Shown in pieces: positions 9,325 to 17,764 of a DNA stretch of 64,000 nucleotides. The notes beneath the pieces are model-generated. The model worked only from the letters and a program-made list of their open reading frames with translations. It ran no database searches and was not told the DNA's origin. Every line of letters begins with the position of its first letter. Within the stretch, counting starts at the first letter, position 1. Source of the DNA: Planctomycetia bacterium (GTDB lineage Bacteria; Planctomycetota; Planctomycetia; Pirellulales; Thermoguttaceae); contig JAUNMR010000011.1 of assembly GCA_030537455.1 (NCBI GenBank), forward strand, positions 39,593 through 103,592, read 5' to 3'. The position numbers and the translations under genes were made by a program.

Positions 9325-11070
9325 TTAGACGTCGACGACGGAATTCTGTGCCGTGCGATCGGAGAGATTCGGTCGAAGGCAGGTCAGCACAATCAAGGGA
9401 AGATACCACGCCATATACAAACCGCCCTGTCGACCGGTCCAGAACTGCACCGCGAGCATGAGCGCGGCGGAACAAGACAGGAGCGCGGCGAGGTTTTTAC
9501 GCGGTAGCCAAAGCGCGTAGCCGAAGCAGATCGCGCCAAAGAGCGCAATGAGAGGAATACGATAGAAGCGCGGCATATACTCCCACAGACCGTCGGCGCG
9601 CGCAAGGAAGAATGCATGATGACCGAACATGGAAGCGAGCGCGCTGGCATAGCTTTCATCTGCTCCTGTAATAAAGAGCAGGAAAGTCGCAAAGGTCAGA
9701 ACCGTAGCGCTGGAGCCGAGCAGGAAGCGTAAGAGTCCTTTCTTCCAGTAGTAACCAATCCACAGGGGAAACAGAAAGAACGGGTAGAAGACGAGCGAAC
9801 CGGCGACGCCAAGCGCTACGCCGGACAAAAACGGTCGACGATAGAACAGAACCGCCATGAGAATCGCCAGCCCCGGGACAATGTGATCGAGTCGTGCGGA
9901 AAACTGATTCACATAGGGAAGAAGGAGATAGAGCAAACAGGCGGCGCATCCGGTTCGAAAGGAACCGAAATGACATTTGCCGATCAGAACAATCGTCAGA
10001 AAGAGCGCGATGTGCAGGGTCGCCACGGTCAAAACGTGCACAAGTCCATTGAGACTCAGCGGTTGCCACTTGAACCCAACGTCATTAACGCGTACATAGG
10101 GTTCGTGCGGTGGCGGATTATTCGCGGGTGGGGTCGCACGCACGTGCGCGTCGTAGCTATTGCGCGGTTCACGCATGACGCCTTCGGCGTTATACCAAGG
10201 ACTCGCGGCGGTTCCATTCGCGTCTTGCGCGCTAGGCGCCACGGGCGCGGTCGGCACGGTCATCGCGGGCTGAACGTCATCGGGCGCGACGGGATATGTC
10301 GACGTCATACGTTCACGCTCTAACGCGCGAGCGCCGCTGGCAAGGTCGGGAAGATAGCTCTGCCCTACCCCAGAGCCGAAGTCGTAGACCGGTTCAGAGG
10401 AGGCGCCAGACGCCCAGATCGCCACACGTGCGGCGGAGCGACGCTTCGCGTGACCGTTACGACTGGCGCGAATTGTCATTCCGAAGAAATCGGCGGTATC
10501 GTCTTCACGCGGTATCGCGAGAATTTCCGCCACAGCGCGTTGCCATGAGCTCGCCGACGGGGCAAAGAAGAGATCGTTGCGTCGTGAGAGGCGCAAAAAG
10601 GGACGATACCCGGGCCAGGCGACAATGGAATCTTCACTCTCCTCGATTCTCTCGGCGCGTTCCGCAGCGGCAAGGATCTGCTCCAAACGCCAGGCGCGAG
10701 GAGATTCGCACGCGTCGCCGCGATTCATGAGAAGATTAGGCACGACAAACGCACACGCCGCGCAACATGAGAAGGCCAGACCGGCAAAGGAAAGATTCGG
10801 TTCCAGGAGCGGTCGACGACGTAAAAAGACGTCAAACGTTAAGCGCCAGAAGATCAGCGCGCCAACCAGCCACAGCCACAAATAGCCTTGAAAAGCCGCG
10901 CCCATTGCGATGTAAATCAGACCGGGCGAGAGCAAAAGCAGGATCGTGACGTCGAAATTACGAATACAAAACAGACGATTGAAACGGAAAAAGACAGCAA
11001 GAATCAACAACGACGACAGGTAAAACCAGGTCGTCGGCAACATTTCGTACTGAAACAGCGACGTCGGCAT
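9325..11070 (-). CDS. Multi-pass membrane protein, possibly GT87/DUF2029-like
   Basis: This 581-aa protein starts at an ATG preceded by TAAGGAG. Hydrophobic helices cluster at about residues 15-130 and again from about 345 to 570. Between them lies a ~200-residue hydrophilic loop rich in Ala, Pro and Arg. The C-terminal half (FYRRPFLSGVALGVAGSLVF, then GYYWKK) resembles the membrane core of polyprenyl-phosphate-dependent mannosyltransferases of the GT87/DUF2029 type. No early aspartate motif is clear, so the enzymatic call is weak. It starts 37 bp after prfB on the same strand and is probably co-transcribed with it. Confidence 0.6.
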   Translation of the reverse strand: MPTSLFQYEMLPTTWFYLSSLLILAVFFRFNRLFCIRNFDVTILLLLSPGLIYIAMGAAFQGYLWLWLVGALIFWRLTFDVFLRRRPLLEPNLSFAGLAFSCCAACAFVVPNLLMNRGDACESPRAWRLEQILAAAERAERIEESEDSIVAWPGYRPFLRLSRRNDLFFAPSASSWQRAVAEILAIPREDDTADFFGMTIRASRNGHAKRRSAARVAIWASGASSEPVYDFGSGVGQSYLPDLASGARALERERMTSTYPVAPDDVQPAMTVPTAPVAPSAQDANGTAASPWYNAEGVMREPRNSYDAHVRATPPANNPPPHEPYVRVNDVGFKWQPLSLNGLVHVLTVATLHIALFLTIVLIGKCHFGSFRTGCAACLLYLLLPYVNQFSARLDHIVPGLAILMAVLFYRRPFLSGVALGVAGSLVFYPFFLFPLWIGYYWKKGLLRFLLGSSATVLTFATFLLFITGADESYASALASMFGHHAFFLARADGLWEYMPRFYRIPLIALFGAICFGYALWLPRKNLAALLSCSAALMLAVQFWTGRQGGLYMAWYLPLIVLTCLRPNLSDRTAQNSVVDV

Positions 11071-11107
11071 TGTTGAAACTCCTTAGGCAAGCGTAGCCGC
11101 CGACTGA

Positions 11108-12211
11108 TCAGTCGACGCTCACGCGCCAGCGCAAGTACGCTTCCATAAAGGGCTGTACGCCCCCGTCGAGAACTTCGTGGAAACTTCCAACGGTATAGCC
11201 GGTGCGCGAATCCTTCACGCGTTGTTCCGGATGGAGGAAGTAGTTGCGGATTTGCGAGCCGAACCCGATTTTGGCAAGGTTTTTGTATTTCTGCGCCGTC
11301 TGCTGTTCGCGCTTTTCTTCTTCACGTTGCAACAGTCTAGCGCGCAACATTTTCCAGGCGGTAGCGCGGTTCTTGTGCTGACTACGCTCGTTCTGGCACT
11401 GTACGACCGTATTGGTCGGAATGTGCGTGAGACGAATCGCGCTCGACGTCTTATTGACGTGCTGACCGCCGGCGCCACTGGAGCGAAAGACGTCTTCTCT
11501 GACGTCCTCGGGCTTAATATCGACATGAATGGAGTCGTCGATATCGGGGTTGACGTCGACCGCGGCAAAGCTGGTCTGGCGTTTGCCTTCAGAGTTGAAC
11601 GGGCTAATGCGCACCAGGCGATGCGTGCCGATTTCGCTCTTGAGATAACCGTAAGCCATCGGTCCGCGCACCATGATACTAGCGCTATTGATACCGGCTT
11701 CTTCGTTATCCTGACGGTCGAGTACTTCCACGGTATATCCATGGGACTGAGCCCAGTTGACGTACATTCTCAGTAGCATTTCCGCCCAGTCGTTGGCGTC
11801 GGTGCCGCCGTCGCGCGCGTTAATAGACACAATAGCGTCGTTGGGATCAAATGGTCCGTTCAGTAGAGCGGCGGTCTGTAGGTCTTCGAGAGTTTTCTCG
11901 ATGACGGAGAGTTTTTCCGGAATCTCCGCGGCGGTTTCTTCGTCTTCGCGCCCCAATTCGAAAAAGACGTCGAGTTCGTCGAGTTCCGCGAGGATCTGAT
12001 CCATGGGGCGAACGAGCGCTTTTAACGCTTTAATACGCGCCACAACGCCCTGAGCCTTCTCTTGGTCGTCCCAAAAGTCGGGCGCTGTCATTTGCTCGTC
12101 GATTTTAGAGATTTCGTCCTTTTTTGCGTCGTAATCGAGCGACTCTTTTAGCTTTTCCAGACCGCTACGGATCTGTTCCGCACGATCGATTTGTTCGCGT
12201 TCTACCGGCAT
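11108..12211 (-). CDS. prfB: Peptide chain release factor 2
   Basis: RF2 recognises UAA and UGA stop codons and triggers peptide release in the ribosome. The protein is 367 aa, the usual length. The RF2-type anticodon-mimic tripeptide SPF lies at about residue 203 (RISPFNSEG), and the GGQ hydrolysis motif lies near 247 (GAGGQHVNKTSS). The N-terminal helices match E. coli RF2 through LDYDAKK. At the position where many bacteria have an in-frame UGA and programmed +1 frameshift, this gene reads CTC GAT with no stop, so RF2 is made without that autoregulation. The ATG has GGAGAG upstream. Confidence 0.97.
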   Translation of the reverse strand: MPVEREQIDRAEQIRSGLEKLKESLDYDAKKDEISKIDEQMTAPDFWDDQEKAQGVVARIKALKALVRPMDQILAELDELDVFFELGREDEETAAEIPEKLSVIEKTLEDLQTAALLNGPFDPNDAIVSINARDGGTDANDWAEMLLRMYVNWAQSHGYTVEVLDRQDNEEAGINSASIMVRGPMAYGYLKSEIGTHRLVRISPFNSEGKRQTSFAAVDVNPDIDDSIHVDIKPEDVREDVFRSSGAGGQHVNKTSSAIRLTHIPTNTVVQCQNERSQHKNRATAWKMLRARLLQREEEKREQQTAQKYKNLAKIGFGSQIRNYFLHPEQRVKDSRTGYTVGSFHEVLDGGVQPFMEAYLRWRVSVD

Positions 12212-12281
12212 TAAAATTATCTCTCCATAAAGAATCGTCGCGCAGGCGCGGCGCTTGCGCGGACGAAACTAATATCTGGCT

Positions 12282-12309
12282 ATTGTACAGTGTAACAGCC
12301 TAATAACAA
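12282..12309 (-). promoter_or_regulatory. Sigma70-type promoter for prfB
   Basis: On the minus strand TTGTTA, a 16-nt spacer and TACAAT lie about 70 bp upstream of the prfB ATG. It could also drive the downstream membrane protein gene. Confidence 0.5.
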
Positions 12310-12328
12310 GATAGGGGCGCGATAGAAA

Positions 12329-13717
12329 TTAGAGTTTGAGCTCCCAAGGCTTGCGATATTCCACGGCAAGTTGGTCGTTGGCGGCGTCGCAATTGGTAAT
12401 GCGCTCGGCTTCTGCGTCCCATTCCAGACGTTGACGCACGGCCAGGGAAATATTAGCGAGATGGCTCATGGTAGTGCTCAAATGCGCTTCCTCCACGTCG
12501 GTATTCGGACGCTGTCTCGAACGCATGCAGTCGATAAAATTCTGAGCGTGCAAGGCGGTGGCGTCGGCGTTCTGCACCGCGGGTCCTTCCAGCTGATAGA
12601 CCTCTTCCTTTGCGCGCGGCTCCTTCGACTGGAACTGACCCGGCTTTTCCGGCTTAATGATATAGCGATTGTCGTAAATATAGCAAGTGCCTTGCGTACC
12701 GCGATATTCGACCCAGCCGAGCGGTCGGAAATCGGCGTCGGTCGCCATAATGGAGTTGCCGTTGCTTTCGAAATGATTAAAGGTTACGAGTCGACCGGAT
12801 GCGAATTCGTAGCACACGGCCATGGTGTCGGGAATCGTGCGGTCGTCGTCGACGGCAAACTTACCGCCCATTGCGCAAATAGACGCAGGCGCTTTTTCCC
12901 CGAGAGCCCAGCGAATCATATCGAAAAAGTGAACGCCCTGGTTCGCGATTTGAGAGCAGTATTCCCCCCACCAGCGGAACTTATAAGGCGCGATATTCTC
13001 TTGATAAGGACGTGCCGGTCGTGGTCCGAGCCACAGTTCCCAATCGAGGTAGTCGGGCTTAGCGGTCGGTTGCGCCTTGCCGATACCGTTAGGGTACATG
13101 TTGGAGCAGTGCGAGGTACGCGCGACGGTCACGCGACCGATTTTATTCTCCAGTCCAAGTTCATCGAAGAGGCGACGATACAAGGGCGCGCTACGACGGT
13201 GAATACCGACCTGAACGACACGCTGGTACTTTCGCGCCGCCTGAACCATCATTCTCCCTTCCCAAATGGAGGTGGAGAGCGGCTTTTCGCAATAGACGTC
13301 TTTGCCCGCCTTACATGCTTCGATCGTCTGATAGGCGTGCCAGTGGTCGGGCGTGGCCAGAACCAGCCCGTCGACGTCGTCGCGGTCGTAAAGAGTGCGG
13401 AAATCGGTCGCTTTGCTTTCGGAACCGTCGCCGAACTGCTCGGCCGCGAGCGCGAGCGCTTTCGCATCGACGTCGCAAAAGACCGCGATCTTCAGGTCGG
13501 GAGATTGCTTAAAGGCCGTAAGTAGCTGACGACCACGATTCGCCACGCCAACGAACGCCAGGCGTACCTTATCATTAGCGCCGATAATTTCCGCGCGCGA
13601 ACTAGGCGTTTGCAACGCCGCGAGTCCAAACCCCAACGAGGTCGCAACGCCAGTTTGGACAAATTCACGACGCGTTGCGCCGCGTTGTGTGGAAGAACTT
13701 ACCTTTTCAGACGCCAT
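12329..13717 (-). CDS. Tat-exported Gfo/Idh/MocA family oxidoreductase
   Basis: This 462-aa NAD(P)-dependent oxidoreductase probably acts on sugars or glycosides. The N-terminus carries a twin-arginine signal (TRREFVQTG, then a hydrophobic stretch), so the folded protein, perhaps with its nicotinamide cofactor, is exported. A Rossmann domain follows (VRLAFVGVANRG), then the family CEKPLS motif at about residue 150, where the lysine is catalytic in characterised members. The ATG at 13717 has AAGGA upstream; the longer reading to 13822 lacks a site and would bury the Tat signal. Its own promoter is at 13794-13822. Related exported Gfo/Idh enzymes oxidise a sugar C3 hydroxyl; the substrate here is not known. 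Confidence 0.9.
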   Translation of the reverse strand: MASEKVSSSTQRGATRREFVQTGVATSLGFGLAALQTPSSRAEIIGANDKVRLAFVGVANRGRQLLTAFKQSPDLKIAVFCDVDAKALALAAEQFGDGSESKATDFRTLYDRDDVDGLVLATPDHWHAYQTIEACKAGKDVYCEKPLSTSIWEGRMMVQAARKYQRVVQVGIHRRSAPLYRRLFDELGLENKIGRVTVARTSHCSNMYPNGIGKAQPTAKPDYLDWELWLGPRPARPYQENIAPYKFRWWGEYCSQIANQGVHFFDMIRWALGEKAPASICAMGGKFAVDDDRTIPDTMAVCYEFASGRLVTFNHFESNGNSIMATDADFRPLGWVEYRGTQGTCYIYDNRYIIKPEKPGQFQSKEPRAKEEVYQLEGPAVQNADATALHAQNFIDCMRSRQRPNTDVEEAHLSTTMSHLANISLAVRQRLEWDAEAERITNCDAANDQLAVEYRKPWELKL

Positions 13718-13793
13718 TGTGAGTTCCTTTACAAACAGAGTTACCGATCCGATCGGTGGCGCGCAACCGCACGCGTTCCATTCCGACGACGCT

Positions 13794-13822
13794 ATTATAA
13801 CGTCCCGGCGAGGGAAAAGCAA
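13794..13822 (-). promoter_or_regulatory. Sigma70-type promoter for the Gfo/Idh gene
   Basis: On the minus strand TTGCTT, a 17-nt spacer and a perfect TATAAT end about 77 bp before the ATG at 13717. Confidence 0.65.
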
Positions 13823-13850
13823 GTTTGGGCGACGGCGCGTACAAAACAGT

Positions 13851-13896
13851 AGCAGAAGCGCACGCGCGTTCTTTCAAGCCTGCGTGCGCTTCTGCT
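13851..13896 (-). terminator. Stem-loop downstream of the caspase-like/FGE gene
   Basis: A perfect 15-bp stem (AGCAGAAGCGCACGC with its complement) encloses a 16-nt loop, 32 bp after the minus-strand stop codon at 13929. The following ACTGTTTTG is only a partial T-run. Confidence 0.65.
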
Positions 13897-13928
13897 TAGT
13901 ATGGGAAACTAGTTATAATGAGAGACGG

Positions 13929-16649
13929 TTACTCCACGTCGTTGGGAACCAACGCCACGCGAAAGCCTAACGTACTAGTGGAATAATCTTCCAATTCTAA
14001 ACCACGATAAATTGAGTTGGCAACGGAGGGGGGACTGTTCCATCCACCGCCACGTACGACGCGACGGACGCCGTATTGAGGACCTTGGGGATCGGTATGC
14101 GGTCCCCTGACGTAGTACAGACCGCCGTACCAATCGCTTAGCCATTCTTTCACGTTGCCTAGCATATCGCTAAGTCCAAAAGCGTTCGGCTTAAACTTCC
14201 CAACCGGCGACGTTCCTTGGGAGTAATCGCTAAATGGAAAAGCCTCTTCCCACCCTTTGCCATTAGGACCGCCAGCTAGATCGGCGCCGTTTAAATAACC
14301 TTCGCCGTCGGCAATCTTATCGCCCCAGTAGAAGATCGTGGACGTTCCGGCACGACACGCATATTCCCACTGCGCCTCGGTGTGCAGACTAAACTTCCAA
14401 CCAGTCGGGGCGTAACCTTGGGAATTCAAATGACGAATAAAGACGTCGCAATCGTTCCAACTGACGTTTTCCACCGGGAATTGCAGACTATTATCGTCTT
14501 GATATTTACTAGGATTGAAACCGGCGACTGCTTTCCAAAGCTCTTGTGTCGTTTCGGTTTCCGCCATCCAGAACCCGCGCGAGATCGTAACGGAATACTG
14601 GGGTTTTTCCTGTTTAGGCGCGTCTTCGTCGCTCTGCGGACTACCCATTTTAAAGGAACCCGAGGGAATCCACCGGAAGGGTACGTCGACGCCCGCGATT
14701 TTAAAGATTTGTCTAAATCCTGCGGATTTGGTCGTTGACTCATATTCTTTATCCCTTTCCGCTTGACGGATCTTGTCTTTCAAGTCAAGATAATCTTGGT
14801 TTTCAGGGAAAAGCTTACAGGCGATTTCGATTTGTTGGCGAGCGGTCGCAAAATCATTGTCATCTAATGCGTCACGCGCGTTCTTTTCGGCATAGCTGGC
14901 CTTTTCACGGCAAACCTTGTCTTTTTGCGCCTGGTATTGCTGATTGTCTGGCGCGTAAGAGAGCGCTTGACCAATCTGCTCAAGCGCGCCGTCAAAGTCC
15001 TTTTGTTTTAGGAGTTGAACCGACTGATTATAAGCGTCATTCGCCTTTTGTTCTCTTATGGTTTCCTCAGCGTCCTCGAGCGCTCGATTGATATAATTAC
15101 GTAAGTTTAAGTAATCGTTGTTTTTACTGTCAATTTCAATAGCCAAACTAATCTGCGAGAGCGCATTTTCAAGCGTCGCTTTGTCTGGTTGGGTTCTCGC
15201 GTTCATTAACGATGGAATCAAGGAGTCGCCGGTGACGGTTATTTGTGAAAGTTCTAAGGCTGTTTTATAGTACTGATCAGCGCGTTTTTGATCGTCATAG
15301 CTTATGCCGTCGCGAGTTAAATTCGTCAGTAAATTAAAGTTATTAATCGAGCCTTCGATACAGGGGGTCTGTTTCGTGTTCTGTTGTTCTTTTGCCAGTT
15401 TTGTCGTCTCTTTGCAAACAAATTCGACAAACTCAAAGAAGGTAACGCAGCGGTCTTTATCTTGATCGGCGGGATTGTCACAGACAGTCAAACCTTTCAG
15501 AATCGCTTCGGTAAAGGCGCCAGAACCGTTAGCGCCCTCTTCCGAACGCGACGTGTTCTCTTGAAATGAAAACTCATAGGAACGTTCGTTTTCACTACAG
15601 CTTTGAAAGAGCGCGACCGCTTTAACGTCCTGTGCAACCAGATGAGCCGGGTCAAAGCTGGAATTGTCAATTGCTTTGGAGTCTGCGTCGTCTCGGCATG
15701 CGTCCACGAGCATGAACTTCAGGGAAGCTTTGCTTTTCTCTAGCATGGAAAACATTTCTTTAATCGAGACGGCTCTGTCTCGTGGCTTGTCTGGGTTGTA
15801 GTCGCGCGGTAAGTAGTAGGGTACGTTCTCAAGCTGCAATCCGTGCCCACTCAGAAAGACGAGCGCTAATGAACCTTCTTGTAAGCTCTCTATATATTCT
15901 TTGTAGCGTATCTCAATTTTCTCTTTATCAGGGTGTTGTTTCGCGTCGTGATCAGTGGTCAAAATCGTGATATTGCTTTCTTTAACGCCAAGCTCCATAA
16001 AACGTTGCTTAAGACGAATGGCGTCGCTAGCGGCATATTTTAACGACCGTACCACATCGTTCGAATATTGGGACGTGCCAACCAGAAAGATATGCCAATT
16101 ATCCGTGGGCGAACTCATGCGCTCACGCGGTTCTACAATGACTTCGCGCGTAGTATGACGACGCGTGCCAAGACCTTTTTCACGATTGTCGCTGACTCGA
16201 TTGACAGAGGAGTAGTCACTGAGCGTCTCAAGAAGATTGCGCGCGTGTTCTTCTAGAGCGTCCCTGTTAGGATGAGGAACAACGGTAGAGGCAAATTCGA
16301 GCGCTTCTTTAGCGAAGTTTTTCGCGCTACCATAACGACCTGCCTGATAATCAACTTGAACCTGATCAACTAGTTTGCATAATTTCTGAGCGTTACTGAT
16401 CTGATCTCTCAAACGTTTGGCTTCGTCATTATTAGGTTGAAGCGCAAGCGCTTCATCAACGCGTCGGCTGGCGTGGTCGTAAATGCCGGACTTGAAAGCC
16501 GTTTGAGCGCTGGCAAGGTATTGATCAACTGATACGTCTGATTTACCGATGCTAAAATACAGGCAAATAATCACGGATAAGGCAACCAGCTCCAGTATAA
16601 CACATGCGAACTCCATCAGCTTGCGACGATTCGACTTCTGCTTTATCAT
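13929..16649 (-). CDS. Membrane-anchored caspase-like peptidase with C-terminal FGE-fold domain
   Basis: This 906-aa protein has one N-terminal membrane helix (about 12-34), TPR-like helices (about 40-110), and a C14 caspase-like domain (about 184-440) with His in SGHG (about 267) and Cys in DACRDD (about 316). A second repeat region follows (about 470-640), then a formylglycine-generating-enzyme/sulfatase-modifying-factor fold (about 653-903; FRWIPSGSFKMG ... GNVKEWLSDWYG ... RVVRGGGWNS ... LGFRVAL). The cysteine pair that true FGE uses for catalysis is absent from the RGGGWN region, so this domain is probably a binding fold. The start at 16649 has GGAAAGAG; the longer frame to 16844 overlaps the promoter. 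Caspase-FGE fusions occur in other bacteria, where roles in programmed proteolysis are suspected. The substrate here is unknown. Confidence 0.85.
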   Translation of the reverse strand: MIKQKSNRRKLMEFACVILELVALSVIICLYFSIGKSDVSVDQYLASAQTAFKSGIYDHASRRVDEALALQPNNDEAKRLRDQISNAQKLCKLVDQVQVDYQAGRYGSAKNFAKEALEFASTVVPHPNRDALEEHARNLLETLSDYSSVNRVSDNREKGLGTRRHTTREVIVEPRERMSSPTDNWHIFLVGTSQYSNDVVRSLKYAASDAIRLKQRFMELGVKESNITILTTDHDAKQHPDKEKIEIRYKEYIESLQEGSLALVFLSGHGLQLENVPYYLPRDYNPDKPRDRAVSIKEMFSMLEKSKASLKFMLVDACRDDADSKAIDNSSFDPAHLVAQDVKAVALFQSCSENERSYEFSFQENTSRSEEGANGSGAFTEAILKGLTVCDNPADQDKDRCVTFFEFVEFVCKETTKLAKEQQNTKQTPCIEGSINNFNLLTNLTRDGISYDDQKRADQYYKTALELSQITVTGDSLIPSLMNARTQPDKATLENALSQISLAIEIDSKNNDYLNLRNYINRALEDAEETIREQKANDAYNQSVQLLKQKDFDGALEQIGQALSYAPDNQQYQAQKDKVCREKASYAEKNARDALDDNDFATARQQIEIACKLFPENQDYLDLKDKIRQAERDKEYESTTKSAGFRQIFKIAGVDVPFRWIPSGSFKMGSPQSDEDAPKQEKPQYSVTISRGFWMAETETTQELWKAVAGFNPSKYQDDNSLQFPVENVSWNDCDVFIRHLNSQGYAPTGWKFSLHTEAQWEYACRAGTSTIFYWGDKIADGEGYLNGADLAGGPNGKGWEEAFPFSDYSQGTSPVGKFKPNAFGLSDMLGNVKEWLSDWYGGLYYVRGPHTDPQGPQYGVRRVVRGGGWNSPPSVANSIYRGLELEDYSTSTLGFRVALVPNDVE

Positions 16650-16809
16650 AACGCAATCTCTTTCCAGGTTGGCGTAGGTGTGGAAGAACAACGCCGAGGC
16701 GCGATGCGCCGATGATGGAATCTTTAGCAAGCCGAAGGCGAGCAGACCCAATTCCTCGACGCTCTGTTTTACTCCAAGGAGCATATAACTAGGCGACTGC
16801 CGTCTAGAT

Positions 16810-16837
16810 ATTTTACTGTGAGATAACCTTGTGTCAA
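16810..16837 (-). promoter_or_regulatory. Sigma70-type promoter for the caspase-like gene
   Basis: On the minus strand a perfect TTGACA, a 16-nt spacer and TAAAAT predict a leader of about 150 nt before the ATG at 16649. It lies inside the longer reading of the frame, which argues against a start at 16844. Confidence 0.65.
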
Positions 16838-17764
16838 GAGACAAACGTTATCAGGATATAATTACAAGACGACGGATAATCCTTAAAAACACGTAGCTCG
16901 ACCTCCCTTTATGGGTTATACAGACGCCTGTTTTCATGAAGTTCATACAGCGCTATGCTTAATAAGGAGGCATACGAGAACGACAAACAAACGTATCGTG
17001 CCTAGCGCTGTTCACGTTAGTACGCTAGAGCGCCCGAGGCAAACAGCTCCTCTGAGTTTCTTGCCGTCTTCGATGGCGTGTTTACAAACGGTTCGACGAA
17101 GGAGAACCCGATCGACGCCACGCTCCATCTTCAAAGGATCGCGTTGCGTTCTAGAAGCGGCGTCATAACTCTCACCCTGCCAGTTCGAATATTCCAGTTC
17201 CATAAATACGCGAAGTTTGGGACGATTCCTTCAACCTTCGGAGGATTCATTATTAAGAAGCGTATGTGCGTAACTGAAAGCGAGCCAACAGCGGAACAAT
17301 GGTCGAAAAAATCGCGTTTTTTACGACGCGCCCACAGCCCACGGCGTAAGAAAAACGCAAGCGGTCGTCACATCGGGTTGTCGTTCTATCGGCAGGCTAA
17401 AGACAAGCGCAAATAACACATGCGCGTCCTTGAGAGGGCGTCAACTGGATTATTTCCACCGGCTGGCTCAGTTATGAAATAGCGCTTCTACTTTCCGTTG
17501 TAGGAGCATAAATCAACCGAGGATATTTGTCCTTGGTCGACATACAAAGTCTCGAGGCATATGAACAACGTCAAAAGGCTGCGTCGTCCGACATGCCCTA
17601 TGCGGCACATAAGAGCTGCGTTCCAACGATTCGTTCATATGCCCCTCCCTTCCAGTTACATACGTACGCATCCTCTGTTCTAATTCCTCAGTTGATTACA
17701 GGAATCAAACACAACACGCGTATTAAATGGAGCTGGAATCAGGTCAGGCAGGGGCGTTTCTGAA
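16838..17764. other. About 0.9 kb without a recognisable gene
   Basis: The stretch upstream of the caspase-like promoter and downstream of the DUF4091 gene has only short open frames. The most protein-like is minus-strand 17012-17203 (63 aa, beginning MELEYSNWQGESYD), but it lacks a ribosome-binding site and matches nothing I know. It may be remnant sequence. No tRNA or known RNA is seen. Confidence 0.4.

Noticed and set aside
12371..13525. 384-codon open frame opposite the first Gfo/Idh gene
   Set aside because: It is the antisense shadow of a well-supported gene with Tat and EKP motifs; no family motif or ribosome-binding site on this strand.
13929..14200. C-terminal FGE-fold domain considered as a diversity-generating retroelement target
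   Set aside because: The RGGGWN...GFRV segment is where such variable regions lie, but there is no reverse transcriptase, no template repeat and no Asn-rich AAY codon run in the window.
17180..17205. tRNA T-loop-like GTTCGAAT string
   Set aside because: No matching acceptor, D-arm or anticodon arm could be built on either strand.
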